Of a stretch of DNA of 46,193 nucleotides, positions 15,165 to 23,665 are shown one piece after another (position 1 is the first letter of the stretch; each line of letters begins with the position of its first letter). The position numbers and the translations under genes are program-made. Below the pieces are notes generated by a model. That model saw only the letters and a list, made by a program, of their open reading frames with translations. It had not been told where the DNA came from and did no database searches. The stretch comes from Deltaproteobacteria bacterium (GTDB lineage Bacteria; Desulfobacterota; Syntrophia; Syntrophales; UBA2192), in assembly GCA_012728915.1 (NCBI GenBank), contig JAAYEC010000008.1, positions 1-46,193 of the forward strand, read 5' to 3'.

Positions 15165-15803
15165 ATGCCGAACCGATCCCTGTGTCTTGTGACGCTCGTG
15201 CTGCTCGTGATGGCCCTGTCGGGCTGCATGGTCACGAAAAGCGCCTACGACCGGAAGGAGGCGGAAGCGAACACGCTGGCCAAGACCGTTGCCGATCTCG
15301 ACAGGAAGAACAGGGACCTCGCCGCCCGGAACGAGACGCTGCAGGCGGAGAACGACGAGCTGAACAGGCAGGTCGCCGCGAAGGACGATCAGCTGCGGCT
15401 CAAGTCCGAGGAGATCGCGAAGCAGGATGCCAGGCAGGCGGCCATGGTCAGCGAGGTGGAGCGGATGAAGGCCCAGCAGGCAAAGCCGGCTGCGCCGGAC
15501 ATCCGGGAGGCCGCCCCCGCGGGCAGGGCGGCGGGCCTCAAGGCCATCCGCCTGAAAGTGCTTTCCGGCGAGGGGAAGATCGACTCTGCCCGGAAGATGG
15601 CCAAGCGGCTGGCGGCCATGGGGTACAAGGTGGAGAGCGTCGGGATGGCCGAGAGCTCCGATTACCCCGCCAACACGGTGTACTTCGCCGCCAACCACAA
15701 GAAAGACGCGAGGGCGCTTGCCGCCAGGCTCGGCAAGGACACCATCGTGAAGCCCCTGACCTGGAAGTCCGTCTTCAGTCTCATCGTCGTCACGGGGGGA
15801 TGA
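15165..15803 (+). CDS. Lipoprotein with coiled coil and LytR C-terminal domain
   Basis: 212 aa. The lipoprotein signal (LVLLVMALSGCM) places the lipidated Cys at residue 21. A long charged coiled coil (about 28-105: AKTVADLDRKNRDLAARNET and similar heptads) leads to a LytR_C domain (IRLKVLSGEGKIDSARKMAK, MGYKVESVGMAES, VYFAANHKKDARALAARLG). It is probably anchored in the outer or inner membrane and reaches toward peptidoglycan; that placement is inference. It has its own promoter, and a heptamer array begins 4 nt after the stop. It is divergent from the 74-aa gene. Confidence 0.83.
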   Translation: MPNRSLCLVTLVLLVMALSGCMVTKSAYDRKEAEANTLAKTVADLDRKNRDLAARNETLQAENDELNRQVAAKDDQLRLKSEEIAKQDARQAAMVSEVERMKAQQAKPAAPDIREAAPAGRAAGLKAIRLKVLSGEGKIDSARKMAKRLAAMGYKVESVGMAESSDYPANTVYFAANHKKDARALAARLGKDTIVKPLTWKSVFSLIVVTGG

Positions 15804-15807
15804 AAGA

Positions 15808-15838
15808 GGGTATCGGGTATAGGGAATCGGGTATCGGG
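15808..15838 (+). repeat. Heptamer array of GGGTATC type after the LytR_C gene
   Basis: Five GGG runs spaced exactly by 4-nt linkers (TATC, TATA, AATC, TATC) make a 7-nt period. It begins 4 nt past the stop codon. The pattern also satisfies the G3-N4 rule for a G-quadruplex on the coding strand. The spacer to the MFS gene continues to 16051 with a GGCCGG/CCGGCC-type hairpin around 15868-15893 and nothing else recognised. Confidence 0.7.
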
Positions 15839-16051
15839 AAAGGCGGGAACCACGAAGATGAAGAGGCCGGGGGAATGACCCTCCGGCCTTTCGCGCATTG
15901 GCTTCCCAGCGGGCGGTCCGCAACGGGGGATGGGATCCGCTTGCCCTTTTCCCGTCGTCTTGTCGGCGCTCGCAATCCTCAGGAGCTTTTCTTGACAGGG
16001 CCGGGGCGTTCCCGTAGGTTAATCGAAACGCGTTTTGCGAAAACAGCGTCC

Positions 16052-17218
16052 ATGACCGAACCGCCGAAAAAAGCAAACATCCGGGTTCTCTTCGCCCTCA
16101 CCCTCATCCACTTCACCGGCGATTTCTACAATGCCTTCACGACACCGCTGCTGCCGGTGTTTGCCGGCGTCTTCGCCCTGTCGCTCACCGAGGTGGGCGT
16201 CATCAGCGGCCTGGGCCGCTTCCTGTCCTTTGTCGTCCAGCCCAACGTGGGCTACTTCGCCGACCGATACCGCACGCGGTTCTTCATCCTCGGCGGCATC
16301 TTCCTGTCGGTGACCGCCGTGCCCCTCACCGGGGCGGCGCCCTCCTATGCCGTCCTGCTGTGCCTCACGGCGCTGGGCTCCATCGGGTCGGCCATGTTCC
16401 ACCCTTCCGTGGCGGGGATGGTCTATCCCTATGCCGGCTCGCGACCCGGGTTTGCCTACTCGATCTTCAACATGGGCGGCACCTTCGCCTTCGCCATCAG
16501 CCCCCTGTTCATCACGTGGTACGTGAGCGACCGGGGGCTTGCGGCGATGCCCTGGCTCATGGCGCCGGGGTTCGCGGTCTTGGCCTACCTGTTCTTCACG
16601 GTGCCCGTACCCGAGGGCGAGAAGCTGGAGAGCGATACCTTTTTCGGTACCCTGCGGGAGGCCTTCGGGCAGGTCTGGCAATGGATCGCCCTGATCTGGG
16701 TCATCATGGTCTTGCGCGCCTTCGTGGCTCACGTCTTCCGGACGTACCTTCCCGTGCTCTACGTCGAGGAGGGCTTCAGCCTCGTTTCCGTCGGGGCCAT
16801 GATCACCCTCTTCTCCCTGGCCGGGACGGCAAGCGGAATGATCTTCGGCTATTGCTCGGACCGGATTGGGTTTCGGAAGCTCTTCTTCTGCAGTTTCATC
16901 CTGGCGTCGCCCTGCCTTCTGCTTCTCGTCTGGGCCGGGGGCCTCTGGGTCTACCCGCTCATGTTCCTGTCGGGGTTCTTCATCATGGCCACCCTGCCGC
17001 TGGGCGTGACCCTCGCGCAGACCCTGGCTCCCAAAGGCCGCTCCATGGCGTCGAGCCTCATGATGGGCTTCGCTTTCGGGCTCGGGGGCACCATGACGCC
17101 CATTGCGGGGGCCTTCGCCGACGCTTTCGGCATCCGGCCGGTGCTCGCCTGCGCGGCCCTGATCCCGGTCATGCTGCTGCTTTTCGTCTCGCGCCTTCCC
17201 GAACCGCGGAAAACGTGA
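16052..17218 (+). CDS. MFS transporter, fosmidomycin-resistance (Fsr)-like
   Basis: 388 aa with about 12 membrane helices. The N-terminal part FALTLIHFTGDFYNAFTTPL and GSIGSAMFHPSVAGMVYPYA (a Fsr-like GxxxFHP block) and the loop FADRYRTRFFILGG support a drug/metabolite exporter of the Fsr type in the inner membrane. ATG 16052 begins MTEPPKKANIRV; the ribosome site is weak. The frame runs much further upstream, but that part belongs to the antisense of no gene and overlaps the LytR_C gene in another frame. The substrate is not evident. No regulator is adjacent. Confidence 0.82.
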   Translation: MTEPPKKANIRVLFALTLIHFTGDFYNAFTTPLLPVFAGVFALSLTEVGVISGLGRFLSFVVQPNVGYFADRYRTRFFILGGIFLSVTAVPLTGAAPSYAVLLCLTALGSIGSAMFHPSVAGMVYPYAGSRPGFAYSIFNMGGTFAFAISPLFITWYVSDRGLAAMPWLMAPGFAVLAYLFFTVPVPEGEKLESDTFFGTLREAFGQVWQWIALIWVIMVLRAFVAHVFRTYLPVLYVEEGFSLVSVGAMITLFSLAGTASGMIFGYCSDRIGFRKLFFCSFILASPCLLLLVWAGGLWVYPLMFLSGFFIMATLPLGVTLAQTLAPKGRSMASSLMMGFAFGLGGTMTPIAGAFADAFGIRPVLACAALIPVMLLLFVSRLPEPRKT

Positions 17219-17302
17219 TAGGAAAACCGGTACCCTGCATCAGGGACAGTCGGCAGGTGCAGGATTGAACGATTTCAAAGAATCTCTTGGACGGAGCCGC
17301 CA

Positions 17303-18268
17303 ATGAACTACTCCCTGGTCGTCAACGGATTCGGCAATGCCTTCCTGCAGGAGTTCGGCTGTCCATGCCCGCGCTGCGCCCGCAAGGAGCCGGTGGCGAA
17401 CGTCTCCGTCTCCATCCTCGGGCGGGAGGATGACGGAAGGATTGCGTGGCATGTTCTCGTCGACGTGGGACTGGGCGTGGTGAACAGCCTCCGCAACACC
17501 TTCCGCGCAGACGAGGCCCGCGTCGACTGGCTCCTCTTCACACACTGGCACCCGGACCACAGCCTGGAGCTCAACCGTCTCGGCGAGACGATGCGGAGGA
17601 CGGCCCGTCGGCGGGGGGAACCATTTTCCAGGATCCCCACGTGGTGCCGGGAAGGGACCGGCAAGTGGCTGGCGAAGAACTTCTCCTACGAGTGGCACCG
17701 CTGCCTCGACGGCCGGCCCACGAAAGAGTCCGAGCCGCCGGGGACGCTCCTCGACCCGGTTCCCCTCGGGGCGAAGGGCATCGCGATCACGCCCGTCTCC
17801 GTTTCCCACGCCGGCGCCGACATCAGCGCCGAGAACTTCAAGGAGCGCCGGTACAACTGCGCCTGCTTCGTCGTGCAGACCGCGACGAAGAAGACGGCGC
17901 TTCTCTGGGACCTGGACGGCGGCAATACCTGGATTGCAAACCCTGAAACGGAGGCGCAGCGGAAGGCCGTGCGGCTCCTGTCCGGGGCCGACTATCTCCT
18001 GCTCGACTGCTTCTCCTGGAGCGTGGAGGAAGTCGCCGGGTTCGGCACGGGACACCTGTCCTTCGCGACGGCCCGGGAATTCGCGAGGGCCCTTCGGCCG
18101 CGGGAAACGCTGCTCGTCCACATGGGCGGGCATGAGGATGGGGAGGGCAACCCCGGGTGGGGGTGGACGGACAGGCAGTGGGAGGACGAAGCGCTGAAGC
18201 TCTGGAGGCGGGACGGCCTTCCCGGCACGGTGCGCGTTCCCGTGCTGGGCGAGGAGATCACGATCTGA
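17303..18268 (+). CDS. MBL-fold metallohydrolase (PhnP/PqqB-like)
   Basis: 321 aa. The metallo-beta-lactamase motif THWHPDH is at about residues 80-86; further ligands are probably in SVSHAGADIS, LLDCFSW and LLVHMGGH. An N-terminal CPCPRC pair resembles the zinc knuckle of PhnP-like hydrolases. The domain contains the phrase WDLDGGNTW. It should be a cytosolic di-metal hydrolase of a phosphodiester or similar ester. ATG 17303 is preceded by GGAG. The 50-aa gene follows 14 nt downstream, so they form an operon. Confidence 0.83.
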   Translation: MNYSLVVNGFGNAFLQEFGCPCPRCARKEPVANVSVSILGREDDGRIAWHVLVDVGLGVVNSLRNTFRADEARVDWLLFTHWHPDHSLELNRLGETMRRTARRRGEPFSRIPTWCREGTGKWLAKNFSYEWHRCLDGRPTKESEPPGTLLDPVPLGAKGIAITPVSVSHAGADISAENFKERRYNCACFVVQTATKKTALLWDLDGGNTWIANPETEAQRKAVRLLSGADYLLLDCFSWSVEEVAGFGTGHLSFATAREFARALRPRETLLVHMGGHEDGEGNPGWGWTDRQWEDEALKLWRRDGLPGTVRVPVLGEEITI

Positions 18269-18282
18269 CGGAGGAGAGCGGA

Positions 18283-18435
18283 ATGGACGAGCTGCTGAAG
18301 AAGATCAAGGAGATCACGGGCGCCGGCGACGAGGCGGCCCGGAAGGTCGTCGACGAGGTCGTCGCCTTTGCCAAGGAGAAGGTGCCCGGCCCCTTCCAGC
18401 ACTTCGTGGACCAGATCTTCGAGAGAGACGAATAA
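18283..18435 (+). CDS. Small helical protein, 50 aa
   Basis: Starts MDELLKKIKEITGAGDEAAR behind GGAGGAG, 14 nt after the MBL gene. It is predicted helical and acidic/basic-mixed, with no membrane segment. The ordered pattern KVVDEVVAFAKEKVPGPF and an acidic end (FERDE) look like a real small soluble protein. The heptamer array begins 2 nt after its stop. Function unknown. Confidence 0.72.
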   Translation: MDELLKKIKEITGAGDEAARKVVDEVVAFAKEKVPGPFQHFVDQIFERDE

Positions 18436-18437
18436 TT

Positions 18438-18508
18438 CAGGGTAACGGGTACCGGGTACAGGGCCTGGAGGAATGGGATTTCTTAACCGGACCCTGGACC
18501 CCGAACCC
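18438..18508. repeat. Inverted pair of heptamer arrays between convergent genes
   Basis: Left array on the plus strand: four GGG runs with linkers TAAC, TACC, TACA (18438-18461). Right array on the minus strand: units GGGTTCG, GGGTCCA, GGGTCCG, beginning inside the stop codon of the minus gene (TAG at 18510-18508). The two point toward each other and are partly complementary, so the spacer may fold as one long hairpin and end both transcripts. Confidence 0.65.
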
Positions 18509-18717
18509 TAATCTATGGCGCTGCCCCAGGGGTTGATCCAGGGGTTGTTTGCGCAGGCCAGGCAGAAGACTTTCGTGGGGATGGAGCCGCAGCCCTGCTG
18601 CCACATGTCGAATTTCCGGCAGGAGCGGCACAGGGGCTTGTCGCAGCCGTCGCAGTAGATGATCGATGGGACTTGCTTGCAGACCTGGCAGATCTCGGTT
18701 CCGTCGGTGACACGCAT
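18508..18717 (-). CDS. Small double zinc-finger protein, 69 aa
   Basis: The start is set at ATG 18717 (MRVTDGTEICQVCK) because GGGAGG precedes it; the open frame continues to 18771. Cysteine pairs CQVC, CDGCDKPLCRSC and CLAC could bind two zinc ions in a B-box or FYVE-like cross-brace. There is no signal peptide. The motif WINPWGSAID closes the protein. It faces the MBL unit across the inverted arrays. Function unknown, possibly a protein-protein adaptor. Confidence 0.72.
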   Translation of the reverse strand: MRVTDGTEICQVCKQVPSIIYCDGCDKPLCRSCRKFDMWQQGCGSIPTKVFCLACANNPWINPWGSAID

Positions 18718-18910
18718 GGCAGACTCGGCCTCCCGGCAGCGGTGATGTTCCCGTTCAGGGTACCGGCCCATATCGCGCCTGTCAAGCCGGGTTTCGCGGA
18801 GGGGAAAGGGGCTTTAAATGCCCCTGTCTTTTGTGATAAGCTGCGATCGTTTTAACCCCGGGAGAAGCGTTTCCGACATGCGCGCCACCCGGGAAAAAGG
18901 AAGACGGGAC

Positions 18911-19747
18911 ATGACGCCACTACCCAACCCCGTGGATGAGTCCCGCCGGTCTCCGCTCCGGTGGCTGGCGGACCCCTTCGCCGCAACGGGCCGCAGGGCG
19001 ATCAACTGGGTCAACAACCTGGGCGCCTCGACGATCTTTCTTTTCCTGGGTTTTCTGAGGATCTTCCGTTCCAGGCAGATCATGAAGGTCCTGGAGCAGC
19101 TCTACCTGATCGGGGCGGGATCCGTCCCGATTATTGTGCTGGTGGGGCTCTTTACGGGCATGGTCCTGGGGCTGCAGTCCTACCATGCGCTGGTGAAGTT
19201 CGGCTCGCAGGGCGCCCTCGGCACCCTGGTGGCCCTTTCGCTGATCCGCGAGCTGGGCCCGGTGCTCACGGCCATCATGATCACGGCCCGGGCGGGTTCG
19301 GCCATCACGGCCGAAATCGGAAGCCAGCGCATCTCTGAACAGATCGACGCGCTGGGGACGATGCGCATCGACCCGCTGCGGTACCTGATCAGCCCGCGGA
19401 TCGCCGCCTCCGTCATCAGCTTTCCCCTGCTTACGGCCATCTTCGACGTGGTCGGGATCATCGGCGGGTACATCTCGGGCGTGGTCCTGCTGGGCGTCAA
19501 TGCCGGCACGTATCTCTACCGCGTCGAGTCCAGCGTGGACATGAAGGACGTCACCGACGGCTTCATCAAGGCGATGGTCTTTGCGGTGATCGTCACCACC
19601 GTGTGCTGCTACCAGGGATACTTCGCGCACATGCGGACAGACAGCTACGGCGCAAGGGCCATCGGACGCTCCACGACCGCCGCGGTCGTGATCTCTTGCG
19701 TGCTGATCCTGATCGCGGATTACGTGGTGACGTCGCTGCTGATCTAG
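18911..19747 (+). CDS. mlaE: MlaE: permease of the phospholipid transport ABC system
   Basis: 278 aa inner-membrane permease with about five helices. Family phrases are visible: GAGSVPIIVLVGLFTGMVLG, SLIRELGPVLTAIMI, ARAGSAITAEIGSQRISEQI (the coupling-helix region contacting the ATPase) and DALGTMRIDPLRYLISPR. ATG 18911 is chosen for its ribosome site (GGAAG); earlier in-frame starts at 18818 and 18878 are possible. It is the first gene of the Mla operon. It moves glycerophospholipid with MlaF and MlaD. No mlaB (STAS) gene is in the operon. Confidence 0.93.
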   Translation: MTPLPNPVDESRRSPLRWLADPFAATGRRAINWVNNLGASTIFLFLGFLRIFRSRQIMKVLEQLYLIGAGSVPIIVLVGLFTGMVLGLQSYHALVKFGSQGALGTLVALSLIRELGPVLTAIMITARAGSAITAEIGSQRISEQIDALGTMRIDPLRYLISPRIAASVISFPLLTAIFDVVGIIGGYISGVVLLGVNAGTYLYRVESSVDMKDVTDGFIKAMVFAVIVTTVCCYQGYFAHMRTDSYGARAIGRSTTAAVVISCVLILIADYVVTSLLI

Positions 19748-19794
19748 AAAATCCCTTCCTCCCCCTTTGTAAAAGGGGAAACGAGGGGAATTTG
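19748..19794. repeat. Palindromic intergenic repeat between mlaE and mlaF
   Basis: AAATCCCTTCCTCCCCCTTT and a near-complement AAAGGGGAAACGAGGGGAAT plus TT fold into one long imperfect hairpin. It resembles a C-rich/G-rich palindromic repeat common in deltaproteobacterial intergenic DNA. A half copy lies at about 26649-26669. Confidence 0.6.
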
Positions 19795-19818
19795 AGAGAA
19801 GAAAAACCAGGGTAGAGC

Positions 19819-21063
19819 ATGGCAACCCCGCTGATCGAATTCAAGGACGTCTCGAAGCGCTTCAACGGCAAGACGGTGCTCGAGCGCGTCAACCTTCAGA
19901 TCTACGAGGGCGAGGTCACGACCATCATCGGGCTGAGCGGCACGGGGAAGACGGTGCTGCTCAAGCACATCATTGGCCTGCACAAGCCCGACGAGGGGAC
20001 CATCCTCTTCCGGGGACAGCCCCTGGACCGGATCCGGAGAGGCGATCTGCCCATGAGCTACATGTTCCAGGGCAACGCGCTGTTCGACTCCATGACGGTG
20101 TTCGAGAATATCGCCCTGCCTCTCCAGGAAACGACGAACCTGGGCCATGACGAGATCCGGCGGCGGGTCATGACCCGCATCGAGCAGATGGAGCTGGCCG
20201 ACGCCGTCCACAAGTACCCCTCGGAGATCTCCGGGGGCATGCAGAAGCGCGTGGCCCTGGCAAGGGCCCTCGTGACGGATCCCCAGATCGTGCTTTTCGA
20301 CGAGCCGACGACCGGCCAGGACCCCGTCCGCAAGAACGCCATCCTCGGCATGATCGCCCAGTACCAGCGCTCCTTCGGTTTCACGGCGATCCTGGTGAGC
20401 CACGAGATCCCGGATGTGTACTTCATCTCGAACCGCATTCTCGCCCTCTACGGCAAGAGCATCGTGTTCCAGGGGACGCCCGAGGAGTTTGAAGAATTCG
20501 ACCACCCCTTCAAGGAGGAGGTGGTGAACAGCCTCGAGGGGCTGCAGCGGGAGCTGACGGGGCTGCACTCCAGGCGGCAGTTCAAACTGAGGTACCAGGG
20601 ACAGCTGCGCGGCGGGGCCCTCGGGGACGCCTACGCGGTTGCCGTGTTCTCCCTGGACGGGCTCGACGCCGTGGCGGGGCATCTGGGGCACGACGCGGCG
20701 CAGGAGGCCCTCCGCAGCCTGGGCATCTTTCTGGGCAAGCACTTCGGGGCCGTCGGCGGCTTTTCCACCCGGCGAAGCATGAACGAGTACGTCACGGTCC
20801 TGCCCTCGACGGACCGGGCCGAGGCGGAGGGCATCCTGGGGGAGTACATCCGGGACTTTCAAGGGCAGGAACAGGCCATCCTGGACATCTGGGCCTCGGC
20901 GCAGAGGCATTCGGGCACCGAGCTGTGCGTGGAGCTCACCCTGCTGGCGGGGCTCGCCCAGGGCCGGCCCGATGAAGATATCGACGGGGTGATCGAATCC
21001 GCGAGACGGGACCGGCGCGTCATATCCCGGATCCGCTGCATCAACCAGGGAGAAGGCACATGA
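19819..21063 (+). CDS. mlaF: MlaF: ATPase of the phospholipid ABC system with a C-terminal GGDEF-like extension
   Basis: 414 aa. Residues 1 to about 245 are a complete ABC ATPase: Walker A GLSGTGKTV, signature SGGMQKRVALARAL, Walker B IVLFDEPTTG and the switch histidine in LVSHEIPD. The usual family length is about 250-270 aa. From about 270 a second domain reads AVAVFSLDGLDAVAGHLGHD, then GGFSTRRSMNEYVTVLPSTD, which follows the GGDEF fold; SMNEY at 320-324 replaces GGDEF, so it should lack cyclase activity. Its ATG 19819 follows the palindromic spacer; its stop overlaps mlaD by 4 nt. Confidence 0.92.
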   Translation: MATPLIEFKDVSKRFNGKTVLERVNLQIYEGEVTTIIGLSGTGKTVLLKHIIGLHKPDEGTILFRGQPLDRIRRGDLPMSYMFQGNALFDSMTVFENIALPLQETTNLGHDEIRRRVMTRIEQMELADAVHKYPSEISGGMQKRVALARALVTDPQIVLFDEPTTGQDPVRKNAILGMIAQYQRSFGFTAILVSHEIPDVYFISNRILALYGKSIVFQGTPEEFEEFDHPFKEEVVNSLEGLQRELTGLHSRRQFKLRYQGQLRGGALGDAYAVAVFSLDGLDAVAGHLGHDAAQEALRSLGIFLGKHFGAVGGFSTRRSMNEYVTVLPSTDRAEAEGILGEYIRDFQGQEQAILDIWASAQRHSGTELCVELTLLAGLAQGRPDEDIDGVIESARRDRRVISRIRCINQGEGT

Positions 21064-21530
21064 AAAAGTACGCCATGGAAACCGCCGTAGGCATTTTCGT
21101 TGCAATAGGGCTTCTGTGCGTGGGGTATCTCACCGTGAAGCTCGGCAACATCGGCATCCTCGAGGGCGACCAGTACCGCGTCCTGGCGAAGTTCAGCTCC
21201 GTCTCGGGCCTGCGGGCCGGGAGCACCGTGCAGATGTACGGTATCGAGGTGGGACGGGTGGACAAGCTCGGCATGGATGCCGAGGCCCAGCAGGCGCAGG
21301 TGGAGATGCTCATCCGGAAGGATATCAGGATCTACGAGGATGCCCTTGCGGCGATCAAGACGGAGGGGCTCATCGGCGACAAGTACGTGAGCATCGACCC
21401 GGGCGGCATCGGAGAGCCCCTCAAGCCGGGCGGCTCCATCATCCAGACCCAGGCCGCCGTGGACGTGGGCGACCTGATCAGCAAGTATGCCTTCGGGGAC
21501 GTCAAAAAGGAGGAGCCGGAAAAGAAATGA
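21060..21530 (+). CDS. mlaD: MlaD: MCE-domain lipid-carrying subunit
   Basis: 156 aa starting at an ATGA overlap with mlaF. One N-terminal membrane helix (VGIFVAIGLLCVGYLTVKLG) anchors it in the inner membrane. The MCE domain (YRVLAKFSSVSGLRAGSTVQ, then VGRVDKL) follows, with the conserved IKTEGLIGDKYVSIDPGG stretch and a short charged C-terminal tail. It should form the hexameric periplasmic ring that passes lipid between MlaC and MlaFE. Length is normal for the family. Confidence 0.94.
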   Translation: MKKYAMETAVGIFVAIGLLCVGYLTVKLGNIGILEGDQYRVLAKFSSVSGLRAGSTVQMYGIEVGRVDKLGMDAEAQQAQVEMLIRKDIRIYEDALAAIKTEGLIGDKYVSIDPGGIGEPLKPGGSIIQTQAAVDVGDLISKYAFGDVKKEEPEKK

Positions 21531-22135
21531 CAAGCAAGACGATGACGAAACGGTTGGCGATCGCGGTGAGCCTGCTTGCGCTCGTACTGGGCGCCGGGCC
21601 GGCGCGGGCCGCAGCCCCCCTCGAGACGGTGCGCGCCGAGGTCAACAAGGTGCTCGAGGTGCTGCGCAACAAGTCGCTCAAGGAGGAGGCCAAGCGCGAG
21701 AGGCTGCGGGTGATCTACGGCGAGATGTTCGACCAGGAGGAGCTCTCGAAGTGGTGCCTGGGCCGCAACTGGAACAGGCTGAGCGAGGACCAGCGCAAGG
21801 AGTTCCTGCCGCTGTTCCAGCAGGTCCTGGAGAAGACCTACGGTGACCGGATCCTCGCCTACTCCGACGAGAAGATCGTCTTCGACAGGGAACTGCCCAT
21901 CTCGAACAACCGGGTCGAGGTCCAGACACGGGCCGTCACGAAGTCCAAGGAGATCCCGATGCACTACCGGGTCTTCAAGAACAAGGGCGGGGCGTGGAAA
22001 TGCTATGACATCGTCGTGGAGAACGTGAGCCTCGTGATGAACTATCGCTCGCAGTTCAACGAGATCCTCGCCAAGAACAGCCCCGGCGAGTTGCTCAACA
22101 TCCTCCGGAAAAAGGTGAAAGACCAGAAATCATGA
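21527..22135 (+). CDS. mlaC: MlaC: periplasmic phospholipid-binding protein
   Basis: 202 aa. ATG 21527 overlaps the mlaD stop (ATGA). A signal peptide (RLAIAVSLLALVLGAGPARA) is followed by the Tol-Ttg2/MlaC fold with YGEMFDQEELSKWCLGRNW, EFLPLFQQVLEKTYGDRIL and the C-terminal phrase IVVENVSLVMNYRSQFNEIL. It shuttles phospholipid across the periplasm between MlaA at the outer membrane and MlaD. Its stop overlaps mlaA by 4 nt, so the last four genes are translationally coupled. Confidence 0.94.
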   Translation: MTSKTMTKRLAIAVSLLALVLGAGPARAAAPLETVRAEVNKVLEVLRNKSLKEEAKRERLRVIYGEMFDQEELSKWCLGRNWNRLSEDQRKEFLPLFQQVLEKTYGDRILAYSDEKIVFDRELPISNNRVEVQTRAVTKSKEIPMHYRVFKNKGGAWKCYDIVVENVSLVMNYRSQFNEILAKNSPGELLNILRKKVKDQKS

Positions 22136-23106
22136 GGCGTCTGCTCTGTGTCTTCGCCCTGTCCGTCTTCCTCCTCCCCGAGTTCGCCCACGGAGCCCCG
22201 GACTCGTCTCCCCCGGTATCCCCGGGCGAGGCGGCGGCGCCCGCCGCGGCGTCCGGTGCCTCGATCGTCACCCCCGCAGCGCCCGAACCGGCCGTGCGGG
22301 AGGCGGCGACGGCCCCGCCGGCGGGCAAGGACGGGGCGGAGGGGGACAGCGAGGCCGCAGAGGACGACTTCGACTACGACATGGAGGACGTCCCCGCCGC
22401 GGAGCAGGTGACGATCGCGGATCCCTGGGAGCCCTTCAACCGGGCCATGTTCACCTTCAACGACCGGCTCTACTTCTGGGTCCTCAAGCCCGTGGCGGAG
22501 GGCTATAGCGCGGTGGTGCCCGAGCCGGCGAGGGTCAGCGTGGGGAACTTCTTCTCCAATCTCCGGGCCCCCATCCGGTTCGTCAACTGCGTGCTGCAGG
22601 CCAACCTCATCGGCGCCTCCACGGAACTGTTCCGCTTCATGCTGAACAGCACGATCGGGCTGGCGGGCCTCTTCGACCCGGCCGGGGGCGAGGAGATCGG
22701 TCTGTTGAGGCAGGACGAGGACTTCGGCCAGACCCTCGGCGTCTACGGGGTCGGGCAGGGGTTCTACATCGTGTGGCCGTTCTTCGGGCCCTCGAGCCCC
22801 CGGGACACCGTGGGGATGGTAGGGGACTTCTTCAGCTACCCGATTTCCTACCTCGATCCGTGGTACGCTTGCACGGCCGTCCGGGGATACCAGGCGATCA
22901 ACGACACCTCCCTGCAGATCGGCGACTACGAGGCGATCAAGGACGCAGCCATCGATCCCTACGTCTCCATCCGCAACGCCTACATCCAGTACCGGCAGAA
23001 GAAGGTCGAGGAGCGAGGCGCGACCATTCCCAGGTCCGAACCCGACGTGCCCGGCGCGGGCACCCCGGCGCGAGGCGTGGGGACGGAAGCCGTCCCGCAG
23101 CAGTGA
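22132..23106 (+). CDS. mlaA: MlaA (VacJ): outer-membrane lipid removal protein
   Basis: 324 aa. Signal peptide (LLCVFALSVFLLPEFAHG) without an obvious lipobox cysteine, then an Ala/Pro/Glu-rich disordered stretch (about 22-95), then the MlaA core: DPWEPFNRAMFTFNDRLYFW, FFSNLRAPIRFVNCVLQ, RFMLNSTIGLAGLFDPA and LPFFGPSSPRDTVG-like FFGPSSPRDTVGMVGDFF. Classical MlaA is a lipoprotein; the missing lipobox is unusual. It would extract misplaced phospholipid from the outer leaflet. It ends the operon, with the intron remnant 129 nt downstream. Confidence 0.93.
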   Translation: MRRLLCVFALSVFLLPEFAHGAPDSSPPVSPGEAAAPAAASGASIVTPAAPEPAVREAATAPPAGKDGAEGDSEAAEDDFDYDMEDVPAAEQVTIADPWEPFNRAMFTFNDRLYFWVLKPVAEGYSAVVPEPARVSVGNFFSNLRAPIRFVNCVLQANLIGASTELFRFMLNSTIGLAGLFDPAGGEEIGLLRQDEDFGQTLGVYGVGQGFYIVWPFFGPSSPRDTVGMVGDFFSYPISYLDPWYACTAVRGYQAINDTSLQIGDYEAIKDAAIDPYVSIRNAYIQYRQKKVEERGATIPRSEPDVPGAGTPARGVGTEAVPQQ

Positions 23107-23665
23107 GAGGTTCAGGGAAGGGCAGGGGCATTGCAGGCCCGAGCCTCGCGAGGCGTGGCGATCTGCGATTGAGAAAGATCCCCCATGGCAAACACCTGAA
23201 CGCTTCCCCGCGCAACCCTGCCGGCATAGAAAAGGTGCAACCTGTGAGGGTTGCGCCTTCCTGTGGTGCGCCCAGCATGGGCGCAGTCTTGGAGGTGGAA
23301 GTTCTCCCACGAGTTGACCACGACGAGTGAAGCGAAGCGCAGCTGCGCGAGGGCGACCGAACGCGGGAAGGAAGCGTGGAGCGAAGCCGCGGGCCGACGA
23401 ACAGAAACCGGATAGGAGGCGACGCCCGGCAGGGCGAGCGGGCCAATGACCGCAAAGCTCTCGTGGTCGAGTCCGAGGCGGCATAAATCCGGCGGTCGTG
23501 CGGGGAAGGGCTGCGTTCTTACCTGGGGAGATCTCGCCTTGCGGCTGAAGGGCCGACGTGGCGACACGGAGCGAGAAGTCAGCAGAGACCGTAGTAGCGG
23601 AGGCGCGAAGGGCCGAACGGTGAGGAGAGCGAAACGGACGTGCGCCACGAAGGCAAAAGGCCCAG

